From NCBI GenBank assembly GCA_910576125.1, contig CAJTHM010000006.1:124001-188000 (forward strand): DNA of 64,000 nt, in the 5' to 3' direction. This document shows, in pieces, positions 1 to 8,030 of this stretch; the stretch's first letter is position 1; each line of letters begins with the position of its first letter. This stretch comes from Lachnospiraceae bacterium (GTDB taxonomy: Bacteria; Bacillota; Clostridia; Lachnospirales; Lachnospiraceae). A program made the translations under genes and the position numbers. Under the pieces are notes generated by a model, which did no database searches, was not told the origin of the DNA, and was given only the letters and a program-made list of their open reading frames with translations.

Positions 1-759
1 AGCTCCAACCGTCTGGTCAATCTGCTAATCCGGGAGGGGAACGCCCAGACCAAGACAATTATGGAGGATTTGATGAAGGGCGGTGTCCTGGAGACGGAGA
101 TTGACGAGGAAATTATTTTTGACCAGCTCCAGCGGAAATATGGGGCTGTCTGGAGCATGCTTTTGGCCAGCGGGTATCTGAAGGTAGTGGATCGAAAGTT
201 TTCACAGGAGACAGGGGCATTCACCTACCATCTGGAATTGACTAACCGGGAAGTATATATGATGTTCCGAAATATGATCCGTGATTGGTTCAGCGGGGAG
301 GACGTGCCATACAACGGGTTTATCAAGGCGCTGCTTCTGGGGGATGTGAAGGCTATGAATCGTTTTATGAATAAGGTGGCCCTTGCCACATTCAGCTTTT
401 TTGACACTGGCAGAAAACCATCGGAAGAAACAGAACCGGAGCGGTTCTATCATGGTTTTGTCTTAGGCTTGATGGTGGAACTGGCGGGAAGGTACCGCAT
501 CACCTCCAACCGGGAGAGCGGGTTCGGGCGCTATGATGTGATGCTGGAGCCCTGCAAAAAGGAGGATCCGGCCTTTGTGCTGGAATTCAAGGTGAGAGAC
601 CCGGAAGATGAGAAGACTTTGGCGGATACTGTGTCGGCTGCACTAGAGCAGATTGAAGAGAAAGCATATGATATGGAGCTGTTAGCCAGGGGGATTTCCC
701 AGGAGCGGATCCGGCATTACGGATTTGCTTTTGAGGGGAAGACGGTGCTGATTGGCTGA
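1..759 (+). CDS. AAA-ATPase-like / PD-(D/E)XK nuclease (DUF1703) protein, 3' part
   Basis: The reading frame is already open at base 1, so only the last 252 codons are seen; the N-terminal P-loop domain lies outside the window. The visible part is the C-terminal half of the AAA-ATPase_like plus DUF1703 family, common as many paralogs in Bacteroides and Clostridia. The nuclease-like core is recognisable: [13 protein letters not shown], then [14 protein letters not shown] with the acidic residue, then LEFKV carrying the E-x-K pair. A decayed relative with the same blocks lies at 31073-31911. The family is thought to be linked to mobile or defence functions, but its biochemical role is not established. 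Family assignment is firm; function is open. Confidence 0.8.
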   Translation, partial: SSNRLVNLLIREGNAQTKTIMEDLMKGGVLETEIDEEIIFDQLQRKYGAVWSMLLASGYLKVVDRKFSQETGAFTYHLELTNREVYMMFRNMIRDWFSGEDVPYNGFIKALLLGDVKAMNRFMNKVALATFSFFDTGRKPSEETEPERFYHGFVLGLMVELAGRYRITSNRESGFGRYDVMLEPCKKEDPAFVLEFKVRDPEDEKTLADTVSAALEQIEEKAYDMELLARGISQERIRHYGFAFEGKTVLIG

Positions 760-777
760 GCAGTGAGGATGTAAGGT

Positions 778-886
778 TTATACTGCATAACGCTGAATAC
801 TGCCTAATGTAATCATGCAATCCAACCGGTCAGCGTTATGCAGTCTGGTTTCATGGCAAGTGAAATCGTTAAGCATATAAATGGCG
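778..886. repeat. Hairpin-forming dispersed repeat, copy 1
   Basis: A segment of about 105 bp that occurs again, in inverted orientation, at 26799-26900. Each copy contains perfect 15-bp inverted arms, ACTGCATAACGCTGA and its complement, here at 782-796 and 830-844. The loop and flanks are also conserved, with only a handful of differences between copies. It lacks an ORF of its own and looks like a REP- or MITE-type element. It sits where an ArsC-like gene on the minus strand stops matching its family. Confidence 0.7.
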
Positions 887-903
887 CCATGCCAGGACAG
901 AAG

Positions 904-1008
904 GCGAAACTGTCGGGCATGGCTGTCCTCATAGGGAATCTGATGGCTCTTCAGCCAGTCCGCGGCCTTTTTGCAGGTGCTGCATTTCTGGTATTGTATG
1001 AATTGCAT
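904..1008 (-). pseudogene. ArsC/Spx-family N-terminal fragment
   Basis: Reading leftward from an ATG at 1008, preceded by a GGAGG box at 1016-1020, the translation begins MQFIQYQKCSTCKKAADWL and continues through HQIPYED. This is the N-terminus of the ArsC/Spx/YffB thioredoxin-fold family with its CxxC motif. After about 35 residues the similarity stops and the frame runs into the hairpin repeat at 778-886. A full gene would be about 115-120 codons, so this is a truncated remnant. The start signals are intact, which suggests recent loss. Confidence 0.6.
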
Positions 1009-1057
1009 CTTTTTTCCTCCAATTGAGCCAAAGGGCGTGATTCGCCATGGCCAGCCT

Positions 1058-1156
1058 GTTTCCAAACCATTCCGGCAGCGCTTCAAGAACTTCTCTGGTA
1101 TACGATGATTTTAAATCCCTGTTTTGGATTTCGATAATACGTATTTCATCTGACAT
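1058..1156 (-). pseudogene. GNAT acetyltransferase N-terminal fragment
   Basis: On the minus strand an ATG at 1156 opens a frame reading MSDEIRIIEIQ and ending in REVLEALPEWFGN. That is the usual opening of a small GNAT N-acetyltransferase; compare the LEALPDW block in the broken GNAT gene at 43432-43783. Family similarity ends after about 33 residues, and the frame continues into unrelated sequence ahead of the ArsC-like fragment. The acetyl-CoA binding motif is absent. I read it as a decayed 5' end. Confidence 0.5.
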
Positions 1157-1292
1157 GGAAAACATTGTAGTATAATTCTTAAGTGAGGTATCATATTCAG
1201 GACAAAATGATAAAACTGCCCTGAATGTGATTCTTCACAATTGTACCAAGACACGGGACTATTTTCCAAAGACAATGTACAAAGGAGATAAA

Positions 1293-1919
1293 ATGGACTA
1301 CAAAGTTTTCGTAGAATATGCATTTCAGAAACTGCATGAAAGAGGATGGCTTACGGAATTGATACCTTCTTCCATAACCGAAACAGATATTGCCGAATTT
1401 GAACAGGAGTACCTCATAGAGCTGCCTGTTATTTTGAAATTATACTTGATGTCATATAAACCTTCGGCGACTGACCTTGTGGGGGTGGTGTATGACGATG
1501 AGAATAAAGAAATCAAAATTGATACAATGGATTTTTATGACCTCACAGATGATATTTCCGACTGGTCAGAGAGCCTGGAATGTTTTCGGGAGGAATTTGA
1601 AGATTGCGAAACTCCTCTCCGAGAAGAAATCTATAAGAACTTGTTCCCGATTGGATATATGGACGGCTGGTATTGTTTAGATTTAAGCCAATCAGACGGC
1701 AAGGACTGTCCGGTTGTTTTTTTGGAATATGGAGGTTTTTGGGATTGCTATCGTGACTCAGATGGAATTTTACACGGTAAGTGCGTCGCTTCCAGTTTTC
1801 GCACATTTTTGGAATGGTACTTTTGTGGTTCTTTGGAACCGGAATATGAGAAGATAAACCATGTAACTGTAAACTATGAATTTTATAGTATGTGGCATGA
1901 TCAGCATTTTATTTCGTAA
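1293..1919 (+). CDS. SMI1/KNR4 (SUKH) family protein, probable immunity protein
   Basis: A 208-residue acidic protein. The ATG at 1293 is preferred over upstream possibilities because AAAGGAG lies at 1281-1287 and the family fold starts soon after it. The N-terminal third (ITETDIAEFEQEYLIELPVILKLYLMSY) is the typical SMI1/KNR4 opening, followed by the acidic strand region and the GYMDGWYCLDLS and PVVFLEYGG segments of SUKH proteins. Members of this superfamily often neutralise polymorphic or contact-dependent toxins and sit in arrays of immunity genes. No toxin is visible in this window, so the partner is unknown. It is followed by two more small orphan proteins. Confidence 0.75.
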   Translation: MDYKVFVEYAFQKLHERGWLTELIPSSITETDIAEFEQEYLIELPVILKLYLMSYKPSATDLVGVVYDDENKEIKIDTMDFYDLTDDISDWSESLECFREEFEDCETPLREEIYKNLFPIGYMDGWYCLDLSQSDGKDCPVVFLEYGGFWDCYRDSDGILHGKCVASSFRTFLEWYFCGSLEPEYEKINHVTVNYEFYSMWHDQHFIS

Positions 1920-2026
1920 CTGAATTTGAACATTATGCCGCATGTATGGCCGAAGGATTCGTTATTGAATATGAAAAATGGTATTATGATTTCGGATGGA
2001 AATCCGTATTTGGGGAGGAAGATATC

Positions 2027-2374
2027 ATGGAATTTAATGAAGATTTAGAACAATTTATTTTTGAGTTCAATGGACTGATTTTTGCCTGGGATGAAGAGCC
2101 TGGAGAAAATTATTTGGAACAGGTCAAAACATTATCTGAAAAATACAATGCACATCTAAATTTTATTGTAGAATTTATGATACCTTATATTACGAAAGTG
2201 TTTGGTACGTTCAGTTTTGATGAGATCAAAGAAAAATTGGGCAAGCCTGTTATTGACTACGAGAATGGCCGGGTAAATTACTTTGAGCAATCATTTGATG
2301 ATACACATATTTTTACATTTGAATTTTCGGATGATGAATTTGAGAATCTACAGTATTTTTCAATAGATGGCTGA
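2027..2374 (+). CDS. Acidic hypothetical protein, possible immunity protein
   Basis: I do not recognise a family. The ATG at 2027 has a strong GGGGAGG box at 2012-2018; the frame is open further upstream to 1946, but no good ribosome binding site supports a longer form. The 115-residue product is very acidic (EFNEDLEQFIFEFNG, DDEFENLQYFSIDG at the C-terminus) with no signal peptide, membrane segment or obvious catalytic motif. Small acidic cytosolic proteins downstream of an SMI1-like gene are commonly immunity proteins, and the AT-rich codon use matches its neighbours. That role is inference from context only. Confidence 0.5.
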   Translation: MEFNEDLEQFIFEFNGLIFAWDEEPGENYLEQVKTLSEKYNAHLNFIVEFMIPYITKVFGTFSFDEIKEKLGKPVIDYENGRVNYFEQSFDDTHIFTFEFSDDEFENLQYFSIDG

Positions 2375-2413
2375 AGGGAACTGCCCATAGTGGAGAGGAA
2401 TTGTAATAGTGAT

Positions 2414-2917
2414 ATGAGTGAAGAGCTGCAGAAACAATATTATCTGATTAGATTCAAGATTTTGCAGGAAACGTATTATGCTATTTGGTATACAGATGAT
2501 ATTGACGGGTTTCTGCTTGATAAGGACGGCATGTTAAGGTCTTTTCCGACCAAAGAGGAGGCGATGGCGTTTGCGCGAGAGGAGGGATTGCTGATTAATA
2601 CGAAAGAAGATGAATTTCTTTTATCCTCAGCAATCCTTAGGAAAAAGAACATCAGAAAAATAAATTGCAGTCTTTTTCTGAATTACTGGAATCTGTTTTC
2701 AGATATAGCACATTCAATGAACTGTAAATTTATCGGTGATAGCAGGGAAGAGCATATTCGACATATTTATGAAAAGCTGTTTTATGGATGCAATATACTG
2801 CTAAAGGAAAATGAGGAACCTTATAGACCCAAATGGAGCAAGAAGGAAAAATGTCTGATTGTCAGTGTGATGAAAAATGGATTTAAGATTTTATCGAAAG
2901 GTCTGCACAAGAGCTGA
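2414..2917 (+). CDS. Hypothetical protein
   Basis: A 167-residue protein with no family I can name. The ATG at 2414 follows a GGAGAGGA stretch at 2392-2399 with a long spacing; a GTG at 2390 in the same frame would give eight more residues. The N-terminal part (YYLIRFKILQETYYAIWYTDDIDGFLLDK followed by FPTKEEAMAFAREEGL) looks like a small alpha/beta domain. The C-terminal part is richer in lysine and aromatic residues. It belongs to the same AT-rich set of orphan genes as 1293 and 2027 and may be part of an immunity array, but nothing in the sequence proves that. Confidence 0.45.
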   Translation: MSEELQKQYYLIRFKILQETYYAIWYTDDIDGFLLDKDGMLRSFPTKEEAMAFAREEGLLINTKEDEFLLSSAILRKKNIRKINCSLFLNYWNLFSDIAHSMNCKFIGDSREEHIRHIYEKLFYGCNILLKENEEPYRPKWSKKEKCLIVSVMKNGFKILSKGLHKS

Positions 2918-3052
2918 TGTTGGAAATATACAGGTCTGCGCATGTTTATTCGTAAATCTGGTATTTTATGATTTTTCAGGGGTCAGCTGCGATATACCCG
3001 TTTGGAAAGGGGGCTCAATGTAATTGATTATGAAATTGTGTGCAGATTTTCA

Positions 3053-3081
3053 TTGTAATGGCTGGGATAATCCGTTATACT
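3053..3081 (+). promoter_or_regulatory. Promoter of the HAD gene
   Basis: TTGTAA at 3053-3058 and TATACT at 3076-3081 are separated by 17 bases, 36 bases ahead of the chosen ATG of the HAD gene. Four of six and five of six positions match the sigma-A consensus. Confidence 0.55.
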
Positions 3082-3116
3082 AAAACGGTCATAGTTTGGA
3101 AGCTGTGGAGGGTGAG

Positions 3117-3767
3117 ATGCCAAAGGCTATTGTATTTGATTTAGGCGGAACCTTAATGGAATTTGCGGGAATGCCACTGAACTGGAGCGATTATTATATT
3201 GGTGGATTTGAAAAATTGAATGAACTTTTGAAATTGAATTTATCAGAAAATGATATACAAGAATCTGCGAATAAATTAAAATCATATAATCCTCGTACCA
3301 GTAAGAGAGAATATGAAATAAAGCCAGAGGTTATTTTTAATGATATTATTTCAAACTGGGGAGAAAAACCTGATACAAACAAAGTAATAGGACTATTTTT
3401 TGAAAGCTTGCGCTTAAAGGCAAATATATATGAATATTCTACAGAATTGTTAAAGAAATGCCGAAATTCGGGCTTCAAAATAGCCTGTTTAACAGATTTG
3501 CCCAATGGAATGCCTGACTATATTTTCAAACCTGCAATAGAAAATATTCTTCCCTATTTTGATTTATATGTATCATCACAAATATGTGGTGTAAGAAAGC
3601 CCAATAAAGGTGGAATATGCTACATAGCAGATGCATTTGAAATTCGGGAAGCAGAGATATTGTTTGTCGGTGATGAAGAAAAGGACTTTTTATCATCTTT
3701 GAATGCTGGATGTGATTTTGTTTATATCAATGATTTCCTAGTAAATGAAAAAACACTTCATTTATAA
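3117..3767 (+). CDS. HAD-superfamily hydrolase
   Basis: A 216-residue haloacid dehalogenase-type hydrolase, probably a phosphatase on a small metabolite. The start at 3117 has GGAGGG at 3107-3112. Motif I is VFDLGGTL near residue 7, with the nucleophilic Asp kept but the usual second acidic residue replaced by Gly, as in many Clostridial members. Motif II is ACLTD, motif III the Lys in VRKPNKGG, and motif IV GDEEKDFLSS. The cap is a short helical insert after motif I. The gene is AT-rich, stands alone with its own promoter, and its substrate cannot be read from the sequence. Confidence 0.8.
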   Translation: MPKAIVFDLGGTLMEFAGMPLNWSDYYIGGFEKLNELLKLNLSENDIQESANKLKSYNPRTSKREYEIKPEVIFNDIISNWGEKPDTNKVIGLFFESLRLKANIYEYSTELLKKCRNSGFKIACLTDLPNGMPDYIFKPAIENILPYFDLYVSSQICGVRKPNKGGICYIADAFEIREAEILFVGDEEKDFLSSLNAGCDFVYINDFLVNEKTLHL

Positions 3768-3818
3768 GGACGAATTCCAGTTGAAAAGTCGTCAGGTGAG
3801 TGCAAATCCAGTAATCAT

Positions 3819-3923
3819 ATGTATGAACATGTAATTATGTCAAATTTTAAGCAGTGGGAGCATTTTTCCGAAAAGGAAACAAAACAGGATGAACGCTGTG
3901 TACAGTTTTTTGGCAAGAGGTGA
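3819..3923 (+). CDS. Short ORF ahead of the acetyltransferase gene
   Basis: An ATG at 3819 (or 3837) opens a 34-codon frame ending just before the acetyltransferase start. It contains the words FKQWEHFSEKE. The DNA encoding HFSEK recurs, with the same reading possibility HFSEKGE, at 5785-5804 and 34859-34878, each time just upstream of another gene. It may be a small peptide, a leader, or a remnant of a larger repeated gene. There is no strong ribosome binding site, so I rate expression as doubtful. Confidence 0.25.
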   Translation: MYEHVIMSNFKQWEHFSEKETKQDERCVQFFGKR

Positions 3924-3926
3924 CGG

Positions 3927-4550
3927 ATGGTGAATATAACTCAGGATAAAATCAGAATAAGAACTATGGTTCCCGACGATTCTGCCATTTTGCTCAAATG
4001 GATGACGGATATGCGTGTCCTGGAGTTCTATGAGGGGAGAGACAAGCAGTATACGGAAGAATTGATTTACCAGGATTTTTTTGAAGAAGATTCGGAAGAT
4101 GACGATGATGCCGCGATGAAAGTCATCCTGGAATATGAAGGGGATCCCATTGGATACGGACAGATTTATCCCATAACTGACGAAGGCTGTGAAGAATATG
4201 AATATGATAATCGGAACGAGACCGTATACGGCATGGATCAGTTCATCGGAGAGCCTGATTACTGGGACAGAGGAATCGGGACAGAATACTTGAAGCTTGT
4301 CTTACAGTTCCTACGGGAAGAAAAACAGGCCGACGCCGTCATCATGGATCCCCACCAGGATAACGTGAGGGCGATTAGATGTTATCAGAAAGTCGGATTC
4401 CATATCATAGAAAGTTTACCAGAGCATGAGCTGCACGAGGGAAAAATGAAAGACTGCTATCTGATGGAGTACCGCTGTAGAGACAATGACAAGAATGTTC
4501 AGCCAGTCCAAGAGAAAAATATTTATCAGAAAGGTTGGCAAAGATGTTGA
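3927..4550 (+). CDS. Aminoglycoside 6'-N-acetyltransferase, AAC(6')-Ie-like
   Basis: A 207-residue GNAT enzyme expected to acetylate the 6'-amino group of aminoglycosides with acetyl-CoA. From memory it aligns along its length with the acetyltransferase half of the bifunctional AAC(6')-Ie/APH(2'')-Ia enzyme: IRIRTMVPDD, LKWMTDMRVLEFYEGRDK, YGQIYPI, then YGMDQFIGEPDYWDRGIGT (acetyl-CoA binding), DPHQDNVRAIRCYQKVGF and LPEHELHEGKM. No phosphotransferase domain follows; the protein ends about 20 residues after the GNAT fold with an unrelated tail. AGAGGTGA at 3916-3923 serves as ribosome binding site. It overlaps the next gene by 7 bases. Activity on drugs is inferred, not shown. Confidence 0.8.
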   Translation: MVNITQDKIRIRTMVPDDSAILLKWMTDMRVLEFYEGRDKQYTEELIYQDFFEEDSEDDDDAAMKVILEYEGDPIGYGQIYPITDEGCEEYEYDNRNETVYGMDQFIGEPDYWDRGIGTEYLKLVLQFLREEKQADAVIMDPHQDNVRAIRCYQKVGFHIIESLPEHELHEGKMKDCYLMEYRCRDNDKNVQPVQEKNIYQKGWQRC

Positions 4551-4762
4551 GAGACGAATATGATATCGAAAACCTGAATCCAAGAAAAAATCCATACTCA
4601 AACAGAGTAAAAAAACAGAATACCATCAATATAGACAGAGAAACCATAGAGTATTTCAAAAGCCAGTCGGAAAGCCTGGGGATACCTTATCAGACATTGA
4701 TCAATCTGCATTTGTCCGATTGTGTGGCATCAAAAAGAAAGTTACGGATGGAATGGAAATAA
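4544..4762 (+). CDS. BrnA/CopG-like small DNA-binding protein, possible antitoxin
   Basis: A 72-residue basic protein starting at the ATG at 4544 inside the last codons of the acetyltransferase gene (AAAGG at 4530-4534). The middle reads KKQNTINIDRETIEYFKSQSESLGIPYQTLINLHL, the pattern of a ribbon-helix-helix or BrnA-type antitoxin: a beta strand followed by two helices with GIPYQTLI in the turn. BrnA normally follows a BrnT toxin, but none is present here, so this is an orphan. Coupling to a GNAT gene recalls GNAT toxin-antitoxin pairs, but the upstream enzyme looks like a drug acetyltransferase rather than a TacT toxin. Confidence 0.6.
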   Translation: MLRDEYDIENLNPRKNPYSNRVKKQNTINIDRETIEYFKSQSESLGIPYQTLINLHLSDCVASKRKLRMEWK

Positions 4763-4926
4763 AAGGCGAAAGGCCGGGAATATCAAGTATATAAACTGAA
4801 ATTTGTGGGGCAATTTTATGAATATTAGTATTGAACCTAGTGTATTGACACATTGATATATAGTTAAATTATGCTGGTAAATACAGCCGTTTTGATATAT
4901 ACTAAGAAAAAACGGCGGTGATTCCT

Positions 4927-5773
4927 ATGGCAAGACCCAGAAAATATGTAATCAAGCTCACGGAGGATGAATACAAGGAGCTTAAGTCCATAATCCGTAA
5001 GAAGGCAACTTCAAAAACAATACGCTGCAGATGCCAGATAATTCTTGACCTGGACGAGTCGCATGGAAAAGTTCTCACCCATGAGCAGAGTGCTAAATCC
5101 AATGGCGTCTGTCTGGCAACAATCACAAATACGGTTACAAAATACATAAATGGCGGTGTTAATGCTGTCACTGAATTTAAAAGAAGCATAAATTCAGATA
5201 ATGCAAGGCGCAAGGTTGACGGGCGCGTGGAAGCCCGGCTTATCGAGCTTGCCTGCGGGCCAGTTCCGGAAGGCCACTCCCGCTGGACGATCCGCCTGCT
5301 TGAGGAGGAAGCCAAAGTCATTCTGGAAACACCTGTGAGCAGGGAAGCAATCCGGAACGCATTAAAAAAACAAACTTCGACCTCACAAAAACGACTACTG
5401 GTGCATCCCGGCAAAAGAAGATCCGGAATTCATAGCCTGAATGGAGGATATCCTTGATGTATATGAGCTTCCTTATGACCCAAAGCGTCCGGTTGTCTGC
5501 ATGGATGAAAAGCCTTACCAGCTTCTGGGTGAGACCAGAGAGCCTCTGCCGATGGTTCCCGGGAGCGACCGCAAAACGGATTCCGAATACATCCGAAATG
5601 GAACCGTCAGCATATTTGCTTTTGTGGAGCCACTTGGCGGGACGCACCATGTAAGCGTGCGGGAGCACCGTACAGCCGTCGACTGGGCAGAGGAAATCAA
5701 ATATCTCGTGGATGTCATGTATCCGGATGCTGAGAAAATCATCCTTGTAATGGACAACCTCAATACCCATTAA
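4927..5773 (+). pseudogene. IS630-family transposase, frameshifted and 3' truncated
   Basis: The first part from ATG 4927 is the helix-turn-helix half of an IS630 transposase. After an A7 run at 5364-5370 the family continues in the +1 frame (LRPHKNDYWCIP), then meets an in-frame TGA directly before [25 protein letters not shown] at 5441, which carries the first catalytic Asp. The second catalytic Asp is in VMDNLNTH at the very end, where a TAA replaces the rest. The final acidic residue of the DDE triad and about 60 residues are missing. A-run frameshifting is normal in this family, but the extra stop and lost C-terminus mean this copy is dead. Confidence 0.8.
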
Positions 5774-5847
5774 ACAGTGTGTACACTTTTCCGAAAAGGG
5801 AGAACAAAATCTAAAAGTAATAGTAAGTCAGCATACAAGGGAGGATT

Positions 5848-6372
5848 ATGGAAAGAAACATAAGTGTCATAGAAGATGTAAATGGGAATCAGATTGTGGC
5901 AATAAATGATATACGATTTAAAGGCAGACAGAACATTGATTGGAATGAGGTTGAGCAGTATTTAAAACAATATGTTGGCGAATTTATAGAAATTGCTGAA
6001 AGCAATGAAATCATATACATAGGCAACGATCTTCCTGATGAATATACAGGTTCCAATTATACGGCAAAGCTAAAAGGGGCTCTTGCAAAAGCTAAAGCAA
6101 ATGCGGCACAGGGAATTCCTGAAATGATAGAGATTGCCGAAAATAAGAGATTTCGGGAGAATTTGGCAAAAAAGCATGATAAAAATGCCAGATTTGGATG
6201 GTATCGATATGATTCTCGCTTTGCCCTTCCGATTTTTGATGACGATGGAGAGGTTTTACGTTATAATGTGTTTCACGTAGAGCTTGTTATAAGACATGCA
6301 GAAGATAAAAAAATGTATTTATATGACATCATGAACATAAAAAAAGAAACGAGTACCCCGCTTGAGCCATAA
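5848..6372 (+). CDS. PBECR-like (barnase/EndoU/RelE-type nuclease) domain protein
   Basis: A 174-residue protein with GGGAGG at 5840-5845 before the ATG at 5848. The second half, from LKGALAKAKANAAQGIPEMIEIAENK through GWYRYDSRFALPIFDDDGE, NVFHVELVIRHAEDKKMYLYDI to NIKKETSTPLE, matches my memory of a domain found at the ends of phage minor-head and polymorphic-toxin proteins, annotated as phage barnase-EndoU-ColicinE5/D-RelE-like nuclease. The His residues in FHVELVIRH could be catalytic. The N-terminal part has no phage head domain, so this may be a free-standing toxin-like module. No antitoxin is evident. Assignment is from memory and moderate. Confidence 0.5.
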   Translation: MERNISVIEDVNGNQIVAINDIRFKGRQNIDWNEVEQYLKQYVGEFIEIAESNEIIYIGNDLPDEYTGSNYTAKLKGALAKAKANAAQGIPEMIEIAENKRFRENLAKKHDKNARFGWYRYDSRFALPIFDDDGEVLRYNVFHVELVIRHAEDKKMYLYDIMNIKKETSTPLEP

Positions 6373-6427
6373 GGCTGTACGGTTAAAAACTCATTTCTTT
6401 ATTTGATTATATAATAGAAAGGTAAAA

Positions 6428-7885
6428 ATGTCAAGAGAAATGTATAATGAAACTAATTTAGATAAAATAGAGGTAAATGCGGAACCACCTATAGAAGAAC
6501 CAGCCAGGCAATACTATTTTATGGCAAAGTGCCGGGAGTGGGTTCGGGAGTTTGAACGGATAAACGGCCGCCGCCCAAGCTTTTTTACGCAAACCTTCGG
6601 CTGCCAGATGAACGCCCGCGACTCCGAGAAGCTGTCCGGCATCCTGGAGACAGTGGGCTACCAGAGCACGGAGAGCGAGCAGGCAGACTTCGTCATCTAC
6701 AACACCTGCACCGTCCGGGACAATGCCAACCAGCGTGTCTACGGCAGGCTGGGCGTGCTGAACCGATACAAAAAGTCCAACCCGCAGATGAAAGTGGCCC
6801 TCTGCGGCTGCATGATGCAGGAACCCACGGTTATCGAAAAACTGAAGAAAAGCTACCCGTTTATCGACCTGATTTTCGGTACCCACAATATCTATAAATT
6901 TGCTGAACTCCTCTATACCTCCTTTGAGACAGAGGGCATGCTGATTGACATCTGGGAAGATACGGACAGAATCGTAGAAGACTTGCCGGTAGAACGTAAA
7001 TATCCCTTCAAGTCCGGCATCAACATCATGTTCGGCTGCAACAACTTCTGCAGCTACTGCATCGTGCCCTACGTGAGGGGCCGGGAGCGCAGCCGGGAGC
7101 CCCGGGAAATCATCCGGGAGATAGAGAGACTGGTGGCGGACGGCGTGGTGGAGGTCATGCTGTTGGGCCAGAACGTGAATTCCTATGGAAAGAATCTGGA
7201 CGAGCCCATCACCTTTGCGCAGCTTTTGCAGGAGGTGGAGAAGATAGAGGGGCTGCAGCGCATCCGCTTCATGACTTCCCACCCTAAGGATCTGTCGGAC
7301 GACCTGATTGCGGTCATGAAGCAGTCGAAGAAAATCTGCCGCCACTTGCATCTGCCCCTACAGTCCGGCTCCACGCGGATTCTGCAGCAGATGAACCGAC
7401 GCTATACGAGAGAACAGTACATAGAGCTGGCTGACCGCATCCGCCGGGAAATCCCTGACATCGCCATCACCACGGACATCATCGTGGGCTTCCCGGGAGA
7501 GACGCCGGAGGATCTGGAGGAGACCATCGACATGGTGCGCCGGGTGAAGTACGACAATGCCTTTACCTTCATTTATTCCAAACGCACCGGCACGCCCGCG
7601 GCTGCCATGGAGAACCAGGTTCCGGCAGAGCAGGTGAAGGAGGGCTTTGACAGGCTTCTGAAAGTGGTACAGGACACGGCCAGAGAGCAGGTGGCGAAGT
7701 ACCAGGGCCGGGTCATGGAGGCGCTGATCGAGGAGGTGAATGAGAGCGATGCCTCTCTGGTCACCGGCAGACTTTCCAACAACACGATTGTCCATGTGCC
7801 CGGAGACGCTTCCCTGATCGGGAAAATCGTTCCTGTGTCCTTAGATGAGTGTCACGGATTCTATTATATAGGGCATTGCGTATGA
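6428..7885 (+). CDS. miaB: tRNA-2-methylthio-N6-dimethylallyladenosine synthase MiaB
   Basis: Radical-SAM methylthiotransferase that converts i6A37 to ms2i6A37 in tRNAs reading codons beginning with U. The N-terminal UPF0004 domain supplies three cysteines for the auxiliary Fe-S cluster (FGCQMNARDSEK, NTCTVRDNA, LCGCMMQ). The radical-SAM CxxxCxxC motif is in FGCNNFCSYCIVPYVRGRE near residue 200, and a TRAM domain closes the protein. At 485 residues it carries an N-terminal extension of about 40 residues relative to short MiaB proteins, as usual in Clostridia. AAAGG at 6418-6422 precedes the ATG. Base composition turns clearly GC-rich within this gene, marking the border with the AT-rich island upstream. 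Confidence 0.95.
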   Translation: MSREMYNETNLDKIEVNAEPPIEEPARQYYFMAKCREWVREFERINGRRPSFFTQTFGCQMNARDSEKLSGILETVGYQSTESEQADFVIYNTCTVRDNANQRVYGRLGVLNRYKKSNPQMKVALCGCMMQEPTVIEKLKKSYPFIDLIFGTHNIYKFAELLYTSFETEGMLIDIWEDTDRIVEDLPVERKYPFKSGINIMFGCNNFCSYCIVPYVRGRERSREPREIIREIERLVADGVVEVMLLGQNVNSYGKNLDEPITFAQLLQEVEKIEGLQRIRFMTSHPKDLSDDLIAVMKQSKKICRHLHLPLQSGSTRILQQMNRRYTREQYIELADRIRREIPDIAITTDIIVGFPGETPEDLEETIDMVRRVKYDNAFTFIYSKRTGTPAAAMENQVPAEQVKEGFDRLLKVVQDTAREQVAKYQGRVMEALIEEVNESDASLVTGRLSNNTIVHVPGDASLIGKIVPVSLDECHGFYYIGHCV

Positions 7886-8030
7886 GCTATTTGTGATAGA
7901 TTTGTTTTGTTTTTGCAACGAAACACATGTATGAGTATGTGTTTGATGTGAATGGAATGTATTCTAAAAAAGGAAAAACGATAGCACGATTCTGTCCAGG
8001 GTCATGGCAGGGTCGGGAATGGAGCGGAAG

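Noticed and set aside
6458..7351. Long minus-strand frame opposite miaB
   Set aside because: It is a low-complexity shadow of GC-rich codons in miaB, lacks a ribosome binding site and any family similarity.
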